A DNA stretch of 64,000 bases, from positions 82,141,909 to 82,205,908 of the forward strand of contig CM033714.1 in the NCBI GenBank assembly GCA_019671005.1, read 5' to 3'. Numbering within the stretch: the first letter of the stretch is position 1; each line of letters begins with the position of its first letter. The DNA comes from Hibiscus mutabilis (Eukaryota; Streptophyta; Magnoliopsida; Malvales; Malvaceae). The notes beneath the pieces were generated by a model. It made no database searches. It had not been told where the DNA came from and was given only the letters and a program-made list of their open reading frames with translations. A program made the position numbers and the translations under genes. Below are positions 37,590 to 48,670 of the stretch, piece after piece.

Positions 37590-38838
37590 ACATAAGTATG
37601 TGTTAGAGAACGACATACTGGACTGACCCGCTATGAGCATGTTTCTTGGATTATTATGTGACAGTCACAACATTGCTCATAGTGATAACTACATGTATGA
37701 TCCTCAGACTTAAGATCATTATTATTTCAACATCGTGAGTGGCATATTTTGATACAGTCAAACGTGTGTCGTAACTAACTACACTATAAAGACTGATATT
37801 GGATATGTCACAATCTATGTACTGAATATGGTTGATCAAAATAGGATTTGTCCCTCCTACATAATAGGAGTAATATCGTAGGCCACTTGATTGAGTGAGA
37901 CTAGAAATGCATGGCCATGCTCGAATAAGTTGATATGAGATATCATATTTATTCGTTTATAATAGTCTACTCAAGATATCAAGAAATATTAGATAGACTA
38001 TACAAGTATGACTGTTCCATGACTTGTGTCCAATCTAGATATAAAGGACAAAAGGATGTAATACATGAAAAAGAGTTAATCACGAAAAAGGTTATGTCAA
38101 ATCATGATTTCTTGTAACTTAGGTGACAATGACATATTGCTAGATGTCACTCATTGTTTGTAATATTAGAAATGTTCTAATATTTACTACTAACGTTACA
38201 TGAACCTATAGGGTCACACCCACGGTTGAAATGAGCATATATTAAACGAATTATATATGTACAAATTTGTTGTACACGGACTTAGTTAGATTAATATATA
38301 TTTGATATATATATATATATATAATTTAACTATTGGGTAAATATTAAAAGAAAAATAATTATTGTAATTATAACTCTTTTAATATATAAAAAATATAATT
38401 CGATTTAAATCAATATATATATTGAAATCTGAATTAAGTTGAATTGAGATTATATATTTAATATATATTGAAATCCTAATTAAAGTTGAATTGGGATTAT
38501 ATATATTTAATATATATATATATATATTGAAATCTGAATTAAGTTGAATTAAGTTTTTATATGCTCATTCCCTTCTAAATAGTTTTGAGAGTTTTATATG
38601 CTCGCTTCAATTGGGTAAACTACGTAGAGGTCGGAGCGTTATCGTTGCAGCTTAGGAATCGACATCGTGGAATCGTGGTTGGATATCTATCTCCTCCAAA
38701 TTCATAATTCCAAATTTTAAACAGGTAATTCTTCACCCTTATTCACTCTGGTTTGTTCTTCGTACATGGATCTCTAGTAGTAGTCGCCGGATAATTTTTC
38801 CGCTGCGCCATAGGGTGTACCGACATGGCCCAACAGTA
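37590..38838 (+). mobile_element. Copia-type LTR, second copy (direct repeat 37590-37939 plus 3' part)
   Basis: 37590-37939 repeats 33244-33591. The LTR then continues to TTTTTCCGCTGCGCC...ATGGCCCAACA near 38836, the usual style of a copia LTR 3' end. Within it are an (AT)n run near 38309-38326 and three divergent copies of a TTGAAATC(C/T)(G/T)AATTAA(G/A)TTGAATT unit at 38420-38553. Confidence 0.55.
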
Positions 38839-39100
38839 TATATCATTATTTTCAATGATTTACAAAAATTCTTTTAAAACTGAAAATTTTTAGTTTGAAT
38901 ATAAAACTATACTCATACAATTTTCTTTAGTGTTTTTAAGATTTATTTTTACCAAAAAATTTCTTTATACTTTTATATGATTTTAAACTATACAATATAG
39001 CTTTTTACTCTACCTTGATCATTGGATTGATTTATTATGTTGAATGTGATGTTTATGCATACACTGTTTTGTGGTTTGATTTTTTTTCCAGGTTTTAACC

Positions 39101-40289
39101 ATGCCTCCTAAGAAAAGATTGAGAAAGAGTTGGGATCTAATTCTATCAATCCTAATATCAATTTCAAAAACAATGGTACAAAACCAAACCTAAAACAACT
39201 TTTTATGCAATGTTTTAATGAGCCACAATATCCTCACGCTTTGGATAATTTTAAACAATATCAAAATTTTAAAATCCGTCGTGAGCGTGTTGTTTTCGTA
39301 CCTTTTATGACTTTCGATGAATTTCACTTTCGCTATCTTGATTTAATGAGGCAATGGAAGTTCATACCTTTTTTAAGCATACGCGGCATTCTTTATAAAA
39401 ACCTTTCATTATTTTCTACTATAATACCTAGTTTATTTTAAACCGAGAGAAAAATGATGTCGTAGCTATAGAATCTTATCTTATAGGTCAAAAATTTCAA
39501 CTTGATTCTTCAAAAATAGTCGATCTTTTGGGTATGTATGATGTGGGCATAGATGATGAAAATGCTTTTACTCAAACCTATAGTGGCTCCATATCCGTAC
39601 TTGATGCCCATGAGCGTTTTCTTCGCCTTCTCATTACTTGGTGGTTTCGACCATCTGATGGTAAGTGGTTTACCATTCGCCAAGTTGATGACTTTTGGCT
39701 ACATTGTTTTTGTGAGGATAAGTGTCCAAACATAGCCCAAATTATGTTTTCCAAGCTAGTATTCCTTGTCCAAAACCGTCATACCTCTCTTGTTACATCT
39801 TTCACTTGTGGCACCGCCTTGAGCTACATGTTACATAAGCTTGCGATTGATTGCTCCTTTGATCTTGGATTGCCTCTCACCAATCTCGTCGATGATCATT
39901 CTCTCTAGCGAGCCAAGTTCATATATTACAATGGAGAATGGATTTGTATTGCAAATCTTCCCGGTAATGCTCAACCCGATCCCGTGGCGAATCTTATGAT
40001 TGCTCTGGAGACTCCGGTTGCTCCAACTTCCCTTGATGCTCTCATGACCTACCTTTATGGGAAGTTTGGTACCATAGACACTCGTTTTGTCGAGAAGAAC
40101 ACAAGGTTTGATACTTTTGATGCTCGTTTCAATTCCTTGGGTGCTCGAGTGACTTCCACTAAGACTCGCCAAGCTTTGATGGACATAACCCTAGCCGCAT
40201 TTCATGGTGAATGGCGTGATCACTCTTTTAGTGAAGATGGAATGAAAGATGAAGGGGGTGATGAAGATGAGGATGGAGACAAACCTTAG
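39101..40289 (+). pseudogene. Retroelement-associated ORF of unrecognised family, broken
   Basis: Three consecutive segments read as one broken protein. 39101 (MPPKKRLRKS) shifts frame into 39130-39441 (LFMQCFNEPQYPHALDNFKQYQNFKIRRER, with MTFDEFHFRYLDLMRQWKF). A frame change near 39440 is followed by 39445-40289 with one in-frame TAG at 39906. The last part has a heptad-like TRFVEKNTRFDTFDARFNSL stretch and an acidic tail ending in TAG. The style recalls plant-specific transposon proteins of unknown function, but I cannot name the family. A polypurine tract and LTR follow, so it belongs to an LTR element. Confidence 0.6.
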
Positions 40290-40540
40290 TATTTGCATCT
40301 CATTCATATAATTTCATATTAGAATTTGAGTTTATGCACCTTTGTCTTTATTTGATTTCCTATGACATTGTGTTTTGAGTATTTTATCCTTTTAGATTAT
40401 GTCTTTTTAAGTTGGATACTTTATTGTTACTTTGAATTATGCTTTGAATTTAATAATATCTATGTTGTTTATTTATGCTTCAAGTTCACTCTCACTTTAT
40501 ATCTTGCCTTTATTTATGCCTTATTGATTTTGATCTAACA

Positions 40541-40558
40541 AAAAAAGGGAGAAGAGTA
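40541..40558 (+). other. Polypurine tract
   Basis: AAAAAAGGGAGAAGAG directly precedes a TG dinucleotide at 40559, the expected layout for plus-strand priming at the 3' LTR border. Confidence 0.6.
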
Positions 40559-41930
40559 TGAGATAAATTTTTAAAAGTTTTTCAAAATTAAAACTATCTT
40601 TTAGCCTTAAAGAAAATGAAAGTGATTTCAATAGACTTAAAATTTTATTTTGGTTTTGTTATATCAAAAAGAATATATTGTAAAACCTATATTTGATTTT
40701 GATATAACAAGAAAAAATAAGGACTATTTTGTAAAAATGATAAATTTTTAAGTAATCAAAAGACTCGCAAATTGACAAGAATTCAAACTTAAAATAATTT
40801 CTAAGTCAAAAACTTAAACCCCAAATATTTTTTAAGTGTTTTGATACTCAAAATAGCTAAATTGGTCTAGGAGTATCGATATGCCTTTGGCTGTATCGAT
40901 ACGGTTTTTAGCTACTGAAATTTCATTTTATACTTGATGGCTATAGGGTACCGATATGCGTGTAGTTGTATCGGTACGTCATTCAACCTGGAAACCAATT
41001 TTGCTTATGAGTATCGGTATGGCCTTGTGCGTACCGATACGGGGTGTTAAGATTTTCCAAATCTTTTGTAATTAATATTCGACCGTTGCTTGTCAGTTTT
41101 ATTAGAATCATAACTTTGAAAATCAGTTAACATGTACTGATACCCTCTTAGGCGTATCGATACGATTTTTTGTACACAACTTATCAGGATTCTAGTGAGC
41201 AAAATCAGTATCGATAAAGCCTTTACCGTACTGATACCCTTTGTAAATATGCAATTCTCGTATCGATACGGCTTCTCGTGTATCAAATACCCCTTTGTAC
41301 AACGACTCTTCCTTCTTATGGAAGGTACCAATATGTTTGCTCGAGTACCGATACCTCTTGCCACCAAACAATATTTATGGAGGGACAATGGCAACCCAAC
41401 GGCTAGAATTAATATCTTAGCTACCAAAATGGCTAAAATGAATGAATGGGTATAAAAACAAGTCTCCAAAACTTCAACAACAACTATTGATCTATCATAA
41501 AGCATTCCTTTGAGCCTTTAAAGTCAAATTCTTGTAACTCATTTGAGTAATCTTTATTGTATCTAATTTATTCAAGTATTGGGGTTAAAGTGAACTTAAA
41601 ATTGTGCAAACAATACATTTTTAGTTTGCTTCATTTGTATTCTCTTTGTGAGGGTTCTTAAGACTTATACTCCAAAGTCTTAAGGGAGTTTGTAAGGTTA
41701 TCTCCTTTAGCCTCAAAAGGAAAACAAATCTAGTGAATTTGAGAAATTCTTAGTGTGGATAGCTAAAGTAGTGGATGTAAACTTTATTAGAAGGTTGAAT
41801 CACTATAAATTCTTGTGTCTCAATCTTTTTTTTCTTTTCATTTGCTCCCACCAAATTTTTAATTTGTCAATTCATCACTCTTGGTCATTTATCATTGATT
41901 GATCATCTCAACGCATATTGAGTCATATCA
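40559..41930 (+). mobile_element. Putative 3' LTR with seven decamer pairs and a TATA box
   Basis: Starts TGAGATAAAT after the polypurine tract; the 3' border is uncertain. U3-like sequence contains seven decamer pairs between 40873 and 41354. A TATA box (TATAAAA, 41451-41457) comes 97 bp after the last decamer, followed by leader-like sequence ending in the CACTATAAATTCTTGTG region. No second copy is in the window to prove the borders. Confidence 0.55.
40873..41354 (+). promoter_or_regulatory. Array of GTAYCGRTAC decamer pairs with 20-bp offset
   Basis: Starts of paired decamers: 40873/40893, 40948/40968, 41011/41031, 41134/41154, 41208/41228, 41260/41280 and 41325/41345. Every pair is offset by exactly 20 bp. 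Most decamers match the palindrome GTATCGATAC with at most two changes. The pairs themselves are irregularly spaced. Confidence 0.85.
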
Positions 41931-42122
41931 AGCGATATATCTAAAGTTCTTATATTTTAAAAATAAATATTAAAATTTAAATTCATATAAGATAAAACAA
42001 TATAAATATGCCAATCAATAAATCTATAACCCTTAAAAAGAACACATGAATTTATAAAACAAAAACAAAACAAAAGCCTGTGGTTTTGTTTTATTAATTT
42101 GATTTGATTATTTACGTTTAAG
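41931..42122. other. Intergenic, 3' flank of the glutaredoxin-like gene
   Basis: AT-rich, presumably the 3' UTR side of the minus-strand gene. No other feature seen. Confidence 0.4.
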
Positions 42123-42827
42123 CTAAGAAAAAGAGCAAGATATTCGACGGTGACCGGGGCTGCAAGACGAGCACCTAACGAGACCGTTAACGTTACACTC
42201 GTTACAACTTTTAAACCCAGATTTTTCAAAATAGATCTTATGGCTACCATTACACTCACGGCAAAGAACAAATCTCAGCCCTCCACATACATCACAGACG
42301 TTGGACCCCACAGCAATAGGTGACCGACCAATCAGATTCTTCAGTTCCCCACACTCATGTAACCGTTTGATTTCTTCGACCCCACCGATGTATTTCCCGC
42401 CGATAAAAACCAACGGTAACGTAAACCTCTTCATTTCGCTACGCCCGATGATCCCCTGCAACTCCTCCACGGAATCCGAGTCCAAAGACAAATCTCGCTC
42501 GTCGACCGGCGTGCCGTACCCTCGCAGGATCGATCTGACGGTCTTGCAGTCCTCGAACGTCTTGCGAACGACGCGGAGGCTGGTGAAGAAAAGCACGATG
42601 CGCTGATCGGAGTGGTGGCCGTTTTTCGCCGCCTTCGCCGATGAGGAGCGGAGGAGGGAGGTGGAGAGCTTGAAGCGGTGGAAAACGGAGGGAAATGAGC
42701 GGAAGGTCTCGTCTTCTTTGAGGACAGTGTTGATGTCTTTGAATGAAGTGAAAGAGAAATGGGAAGGTGATTTGGGGGTGGAGCTTCCACTGTTTGATTT
42801 TGGTGATTTCAGCCATCGGGGGAACAT
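42123..42827 (-). CDS. Glutaredoxin-fold cysteine-rich protein (At5g39865-like)
   Basis: Intact 234-residue single-exon gene. Residues 1-70 are Ser/Lys-rich. Residues about 75-165 form a glutaredoxin-like domain (IVLFFTSLRVVRKTFEDCKT, then YGTPVDERDLS, then LPLVFIGGKYIGGVEEIKRL). Residues about 178-228 carry four CxxC pairs (CDVC, CREC, CNEC, CSSC) that probably bind zinc. The usual CPYC/CGFC redox centre is replaced by TSLR, as in this plant subfamily, so classical thiol-disulfide reduction is unlikely. Family members are mostly uncharacterised. The start at 42827 is supported by the MFPRWLKS opening; a shorter in-frame start is not needed. Codon use is GC-richer than the flanking retroelements. 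Confidence 0.93.
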   Translation of the reverse strand: MFPRWLKSPKSNSGSSTPKSPSHFSFTSFKDINTVLKEDETFRSFPSVFHRFKLSTSLLRSSSAKAAKNGHHSDQRIVLFFTSLRVVRKTFEDCKTVRSILRGYGTPVDERDLSLDSDSVEELQGIIGRSEMKRFTLPLVFIGGKYIGGVEEIKRLHECGELKNLIGRSPIAVGSNVCDVCGGLRFVLCRECNGSHKIYFEKSGFKSCNECNVNGLVRCSSCSPGHRRISCSFS

Positions 42828-44030
42828 TTTGGAGAGAAAGGGGAGGAGATTTGGGGAGGGATTAAGATGGAAATTAAGGGAAATATATGTTAATTTTGGA
42901 CTTAATTGGGATTGGTGCTATTAAGGTAAGCACAGATTTGGGTGAGCTAAGGCAGAGATTAAGGGATTTATGATTCTTGCCTGAACTCTTTTGAAAATAT
43001 TTTAGAATTGGATTATCCCTTTTTACTATCTATTTGAAATATTCTCAATATCGGATTGGTCGTTCAGTCAGTCATACCCATTGATTTTTATTTCAATTTG
43101 TCGGTTCAATCTTATTCTAACAACCATGACTTCTTGTTTATCCGTAACGTATTTTTATTACTTAGATTAAACTATAACAGATAATATCAAGATATATCTT
43201 ACCATTATTGTAATTATTGCCTATTAATTTTAAAAAACTATTGTCTATTCTTAACTTATACAAGATGAGATAATATAAGCATTATTAGTTATTCAACCAA
43301 TTAGTAATCACAATGTCGTTTTTATTTTTATTAGATAGAGAGTTTATATGATTTAAATTCACAAAAAAATAAAATGATGAATGTCTTTATCACTGGACCA
43401 ATTAATGAATTTTTACTTTTTTTATAAGGTCATTAGTTAGAACAAATAGTTAACATTTGTTAACTACGAATTATAACGGATAATATCAAGATATATTTGT
43501 CAATACAACTTGTAGCATATGGTTAAAAGTTTCTGTTGACATCTAATATTTCCCCTAAGTCATGGGTTCTAGTCCCAGAATGAGCAACTCCGTTCCCCTC
43601 CCCTAAATAAAAAATGTTCAAAAAAAATATCTAAAATATATCTTAACTATTATCATGACTATATTTAACAACTAGATATAGATCACTATAAATTATACGA
43701 TATTTATCATAAAATATTTATCTACTAACACCCCTTAAGTTGATGGTGGAGGAACATGAACCGAACAGGAAAGAATCACCGTTTGAGTTGATCCCAAATA
43801 AAGTGATAATCGATTCCAACATGCTTAGGTCTAGCATGGAAGATAGAATTGGAGCTTAAGGTAAATGACACTTGGATTGTCTTATTTTTTTATGGATAAA
43901 CAAAATTTTATCCGATTAAAAAATTAAACTCTTTTAGTGGATTCGATCAAATGTTTACTCATATCAGGAATGAATTTAGAGAAAGACTAGAAGGATGATT
44001 GTCTCCCTAAAAATTTGAAAGTCTCATATC
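42828..44030. other. Promoter side of the glutaredoxin-like gene and AT-rich intergenic DNA
   Basis: 42830-42950 is the presumed leader and core promoter (no clear TATA). Beyond it, the block GATAATATCAAGATATAT occurs at 43180 and 43481, which hints at an old repeat. Confidence 0.4.
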
Positions 44031-44250
44031 ATTTAGAAATTTACTATGTATTTCTTATTAAAATTTATTTCTCCTCCTAAAATTTTATAAGTTCGCATCT
44101 CCTAAAATTTTATAAATTGTCATTTAGAAATTTACTATGTATTTCCTATTAAAAATTTATTTCCCCTACTAAAATTTTATAAGTTCGCATTCCTTAAAAT
44201 TTTATAAATTCCTTGCTCCTATTCCTTGCTCCTATTCCTTGCTCCTATCT
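44031..44250. repeat. 91-bp tandem duplication and 13-bp triplet repeat
   Basis: ATTTAGAAATTTACTATGTA begins at 44031 and again at 44122, with matching sequence through AAAATTTTATAAGTTCGCAT. At 44211, 44224 and 44237 the 13-mer CCTTGCTCCTATT is repeated (third copy ends TC). Confidence 0.8.
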
Positions 44251-45160
44251 CTTTCTATCGTCCATAATTGGTAAGGAGACGATTTTGCATGGCCAACCGT
44301 AGAAAGAATCGAAACATTGATCTTCCAAACGCCGTGACATTTACTTAACGGATCATATCTAGTATCGGTTAATGTTCTGTAGGCAGACACAATACTGAAT
44401 TTGTATTTGGAGCTTCCTTTCCACCAACCAAAGACGGACGGTAGTGGGTCACAGGCCCTGCGCCCAAAATTCGAAAAAAATATTATTCGACCCCTTAGTT
44501 TTATTTTTTAAAATACTCAATAAGTTTTTGTTTTTTAATATTTTTATGTATAATACTCATATTTTGTCCGAGATTAATACTATATTAGTAATTCGCTATA
44601 AAATGAAACCGAAATAAATAAATAATAATAAACCCCATAAAAATAGTTCAAAATCCATGTTTAATGTCTATTTTACACTTTAAATACATAAGACCCAAGT
44701 TACATCTAAAGATCATTTCTTTACAATCTGTCAACCCATTGACAGCTACTACAATCCAAAACCAACCCAAGAAATACAAAATTTCAGATAACTCAATTTT
44801 CCCGCTCAAATAAGGCCACGTGGTAGCCCTTAGTTGGCCCAAACAAGCTTCACACGGATCTTGATTTTCTTTTCTAATGATGTCATACACGACGTCATCT
44901 TCTACTTACCTATAAAAGAAGAGAGAGAAATGTCATGCTTAATTAATTACATCCATTATTAAAAATATAATTACCATATTAAAATAATAATAAAGAGGAG
45001 AGAGAGTTTACCATCCTTGAAAGTTGAACCGCTATTGGGAAGGGGAACTGTTGCCGAGGCAGTCAAAATATCGTCGAAAGAGCCAAAAGGATGTCAAGCA
45101 AGACAATCGGTCGCCGTGAAAGTAGTCGAAATCACCATTTTATCCACCAGAAGGTATATT
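44251..45160 (-). other. Intergenic DNA with a possible small gene remnant on the minus strand
   Basis: Read on the minus strand, 45012-45145 gives an open stretch FGSFDDILTASATVPLPNSGSTFKDG ending at a good donor (ATGGTAAACT). 44910-44920 offers an acceptor (TTTTATAG), after which 44826-44890 reads EKKIKIRVKLVWAN and a stop. The upstream part has an in-frame TGA in one reading. I do not recognise the protein; it may be a captured gene fragment or chance. Confidence 0.25.
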
Positions 45161-47007
45161 ATCCACTGTTTTTTTAATTCCTTATAAAAAACATGAAAAT
45201 GTTAAATCGAAGTGAAAATAATAAGGAAAAATAGAAAGTAAAAGTAAATCGGGAAAAGAAAAAGAGTGGCCTGGGTATTTGTTTATCACGGCGGTCGGTG
45301 TTAGAGCTACGGTGGAGTTGAAGAGGGTTAGGGCCTAGGGTAGATAGGTTTTAAACGAGGATGAAGGGCATTTATGATGAAACGGGACTAGATTAGGGCT
45401 TAAGGGACCCGAAATTAGAAAAATAGAATTTTAAAGATTTTAGGCATGGCGACCGGAAATCGCTTTCGACGATCGGCGTGGTGGCCAATAGTAACCTGTG
45501 GCCGCCAGCGTTCACCTGCGGTGGCCGGCAAACAGCGTTGAGTGACCAGAGTGAGGCAGAGCAAGATCAAACGGCGGGGTAAGCGACGGTTTATGGCCAG
45601 AAATGATGGTGTTTGTCCGATTCTTGAAGAACTCGGATGAACACTCATCCAAAATGCTTGTTTTTTTATCGAGTTTGGTGCAAAATCTGAGTTTCAAAAA
45701 TGTTTGAATTGAGAGAATTTGAGAGATGAGAGAGGGCAGAGAGAGAGGGGGGTTTGGTATTATGGCCGAGTTGGCTCAATTCAAGGTCTTTTATCCCCGA
45801 GCCAAACGGTATTGTTTTGGAACCAGGTCTGAAGGGTCCACGCACATAGGTCGGGTCGGGTACACGAGATACGAGCCCTTCTTCTAGAGTTTCATGTTTT
45901 GGGCCTTTGTTTTGTGTTTCTCTCAATTTAGTCCCTATATGAAATAAAATCAAGCTTTAAATTTTCAATTCCTTTTAATTTAGCCCTTTAATTTAATTTA
46001 ATTGTTTAATTATATGAATGTTGCATGGTTTAAATATAGCATGTAGTATATTTGCTAGATAATTAAAGAATATCTAGATTTAATTAAATTGTTAGAGCCT
46101 TAATCTATGTTCTTTAATAAGAATTAAATGATTAAAATATAAGAGATAATTGTTGAAAATAAATGAGTATTAAAAGGAAATCTTTCAAGTTCTAATTTGT
46201 TAGTGTCTCGTTGCAATGAGATGTTATCCAAGGGGACTTTTAAGTAGAACATTTGATACTCATTTCAACCTAGAAAATGACAATTAACCTAGTTAATTTA
46301 ATTAAAGCTTTAATTAGGACTAGTACTTAAATAATTAGATTCATTAATTAAATTAGGAATATTATTTAATTTGGGGTTTTAGTATGAATAGTGCTCAAGC
46401 AATTGGGTGTTATCTCATAAATGCCTTAAATTTAATAATATTCATAATCTTAAATAATTAAATTAATTAGAGCCTTTTTATGTTAGAACTTAAAATTAAC
46501 AAGACAATAGTCGATCATGCACTAAAAACCTTTTATGTGGGAATATATTTTTGAATACGAATAGGGGTGTCCTAACGTATTTGGGCGCTTTTAATCTCGT
46601 ATTCGTATAAAATATATTTCCTTTTAAAAGGATATCTCCATTTAGAATTTAAATTCAGTTAATGATTTAGGGTTAAATTAAATTCGAATTATTATTCTCA
46701 AAATGCCACGTAAAATTAAAAGGTAACGATAACGGGCGTTTGTGGGTGTGCTAATCCTTCCCCACACGTAACCGACTCCTGAACCCAATTTTTTAAAGAA
46801 TGAATCTGTGGTTGTTTTATAGTGTCCAGTCTACCAAAGTGACCGGTGGCGACTCCAAAATGTTTTTGAAGATTAAATAAAGAAAAATTCCAATTTAACA
46901 TGAAAAACCTAAATTTTCAAGATCATATTAAAAATGAAAAAAAACCCTAATTTTCAAAGATCGATCGTCGAGCTATTTTCACACCCGGTTAAAAAATAGT
47001 CACGACA
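45161..47007 (+). mobile_element. Tat-type 5' LTR (3' end defined, start uncertain)
   Basis: Ends AGTCACGACA at 47007, three bases before a tRNA-Arg-type primer site. Contains the conserved terminal block (GTAACCGACTCCTGAACCC at 46768, GGTGGCGACTCC at 46845) and a GC-rich block at 45,440-45,560. The start is somewhere in 44.9-45.4 kb; without a second copy it cannot be fixed. Confidence 0.6.
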
Positions 47008-47010
47008 GCT

Positions 47011-47028
47011 TGGCGACTCCACTAGAGA
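47011..47028 (+). other. Primer-binding site, tRNA-Arg type
   Basis: TGGCGACTCCACTAGAGA; the first 13 bases match the complement of the plant tRNA-Arg(ACG) 3' end exactly. Confidence 0.8.
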
Positions 47029-47709
47029 GATTCGAGAGTTAGGCCTAATTAATTTTACGTTGCATTTTGGCATTAAAGAATGGTAATTTGAATTTAATTT
47101 TTCCAATAATTATTAGATGGATTTTTAGAAAGAATGGATGTAACTTTTTCTTGTGTGATATATTCGTCATTCATGCATAACCCTTTTATCCAAGTTTTTC
47201 ACCCTTTAGCTGGAGCGAGACATGATCTAACATGAGGCTCTCCACCTCCGAGTTCGGAACTGGTTTTTTCTTCATGTATGCCAACCTTATATAACGTGAG
47301 GTACACGCCTCCGAAATAAGGGGTCGTATACTCCCGAATCTATGTCTTGATGTCGCAGTAGGCAATAATGATAGTTCGGGTACCTAGAGTCTAGAACAAA
47401 AATCACATGTTGTAATTTAGAAGCCTACCCCACTAGAGCCAGACAAGGACCTAGAACAGGGTGCTTCCAATTTAAATACACTTCTCTAGTTATTCTCTCT
47501 GCTCAATATAACCTGTTTTATTATATCAATTTAATTTAAATTTTTTGCCTTCAACGTTATTTTACCATACTGACTCATTTCTCTTGTTTTTGTTTTTTGA
47601 TTTTCATTTTTGCATCACATCTTCATTGCATAGAGGTATTGATTCAAATGTGGTTATCATTATAAGGCGATTATAATAGATAAGGGGATTCGTTGTCTGA
47701 TAGAAGAGA
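47029..47709 (+). other. Leader region of the Tat-type element
   Basis: Non-coding, between primer site and gag remnant. No ORF or motif recognised. Confidence 0.4.
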
Positions 47710-48670
47710 ATGCAAATATTAGGCAGTGTTGATACTGACAAGAATGAGATGCAAGAACTAAAAAAACAAATGGCTGAGATGATGACTATGATGTCGACTA
47801 TGACCAAAGAAAAGGGGAACATTAAACTGAAAGGGGAACCGAACAAAAACCAGTACATGAATAAACAGTCGGGTCTACGCACTGTTACAATCCAAATCAA
47901 CAAACCAGCTAGAGGTGTAATTAAGTCAAATTTCAAGAAAGTAATGATAGGCCAGGAAGAAATTCATGAAGGAAAAAAGGATGAAGGATCTTTTAATTCA
48001 ATTCTGATAAAATATACATAGTAACTTCTGATACTGGTGGAGAAAAATCTTGTGGCCCGAGTCTCATCCAAGTCTAGAGTGTCTTTTTTACCCCATGGGC
48101 TATAGAATTAATACAATATGTGACAACCACCAAGGAAGTACAAACCATACTACCGAGAATTGTGAAGCTTTTAAGAACAAGATTGAAACTCTTATCAGAG
48201 AAGGCATGTTGAGTTTTGAAGATAGAAAGCCCAAATTTCCTAAAAGCTTGACAATTAATAGAACACCAGGAGATATAGATGTGAAGGAAAGCTTAAGCCC
48301 ATCAAAGTCAATCAACTATCCAGGACAAAGTTTAAATTCCAGCGTTTCCTCAGCCGATTGTCAGAAAACAGTAGATCACAAACACCATTTTGATTCAATC
48401 CATATTTCATACAAAGAACAGTATCCTCAATTGTTAAAGGCTCAATTGTTAAAGACCCCACTTTTCCTTACACCTTTACAACTTCTGTATCCAAAATGGT
48501 ATGACATTAATGCTCATTGTGAATTTCATGAAGGAATTCAATGACATTCTATTCAAAATTGCATCGCATTCAAATGTCGAGTTCAAGTTCTTTTGGAGCA
48601 TAGAAAATGGAAATTTAGGACAGAAGGCCAGCTTGATTCAACGGTTGAATGTGAGACTCAAGATGAAAAT
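47710..48670 (+). pseudogene. Tat-type gag C-terminal remnant
   Basis: Segments read ELKKQMAEMMTMMSTMTKE (47746), then INTICDNHQGSTNHTTENCE (48108) and YPKWYDINAHCEFHEG (48488), with HSIQNCIAFK just beyond a stop. These are the C-x2-H...H-x4-C motifs that follow gag in this lineage. The capsid core is missing and stops intervene. It is interrupted at 48670 by solo LTR B. Confidence 0.75.

Noticed and set aside
42301..42816. Several overlapping ORFs on both strands across the glutaredoxin-like gene
   Set aside because: Only the 42123-42827 minus frame shows conserved motifs; the others are shadows of a GC-rich coding exon.
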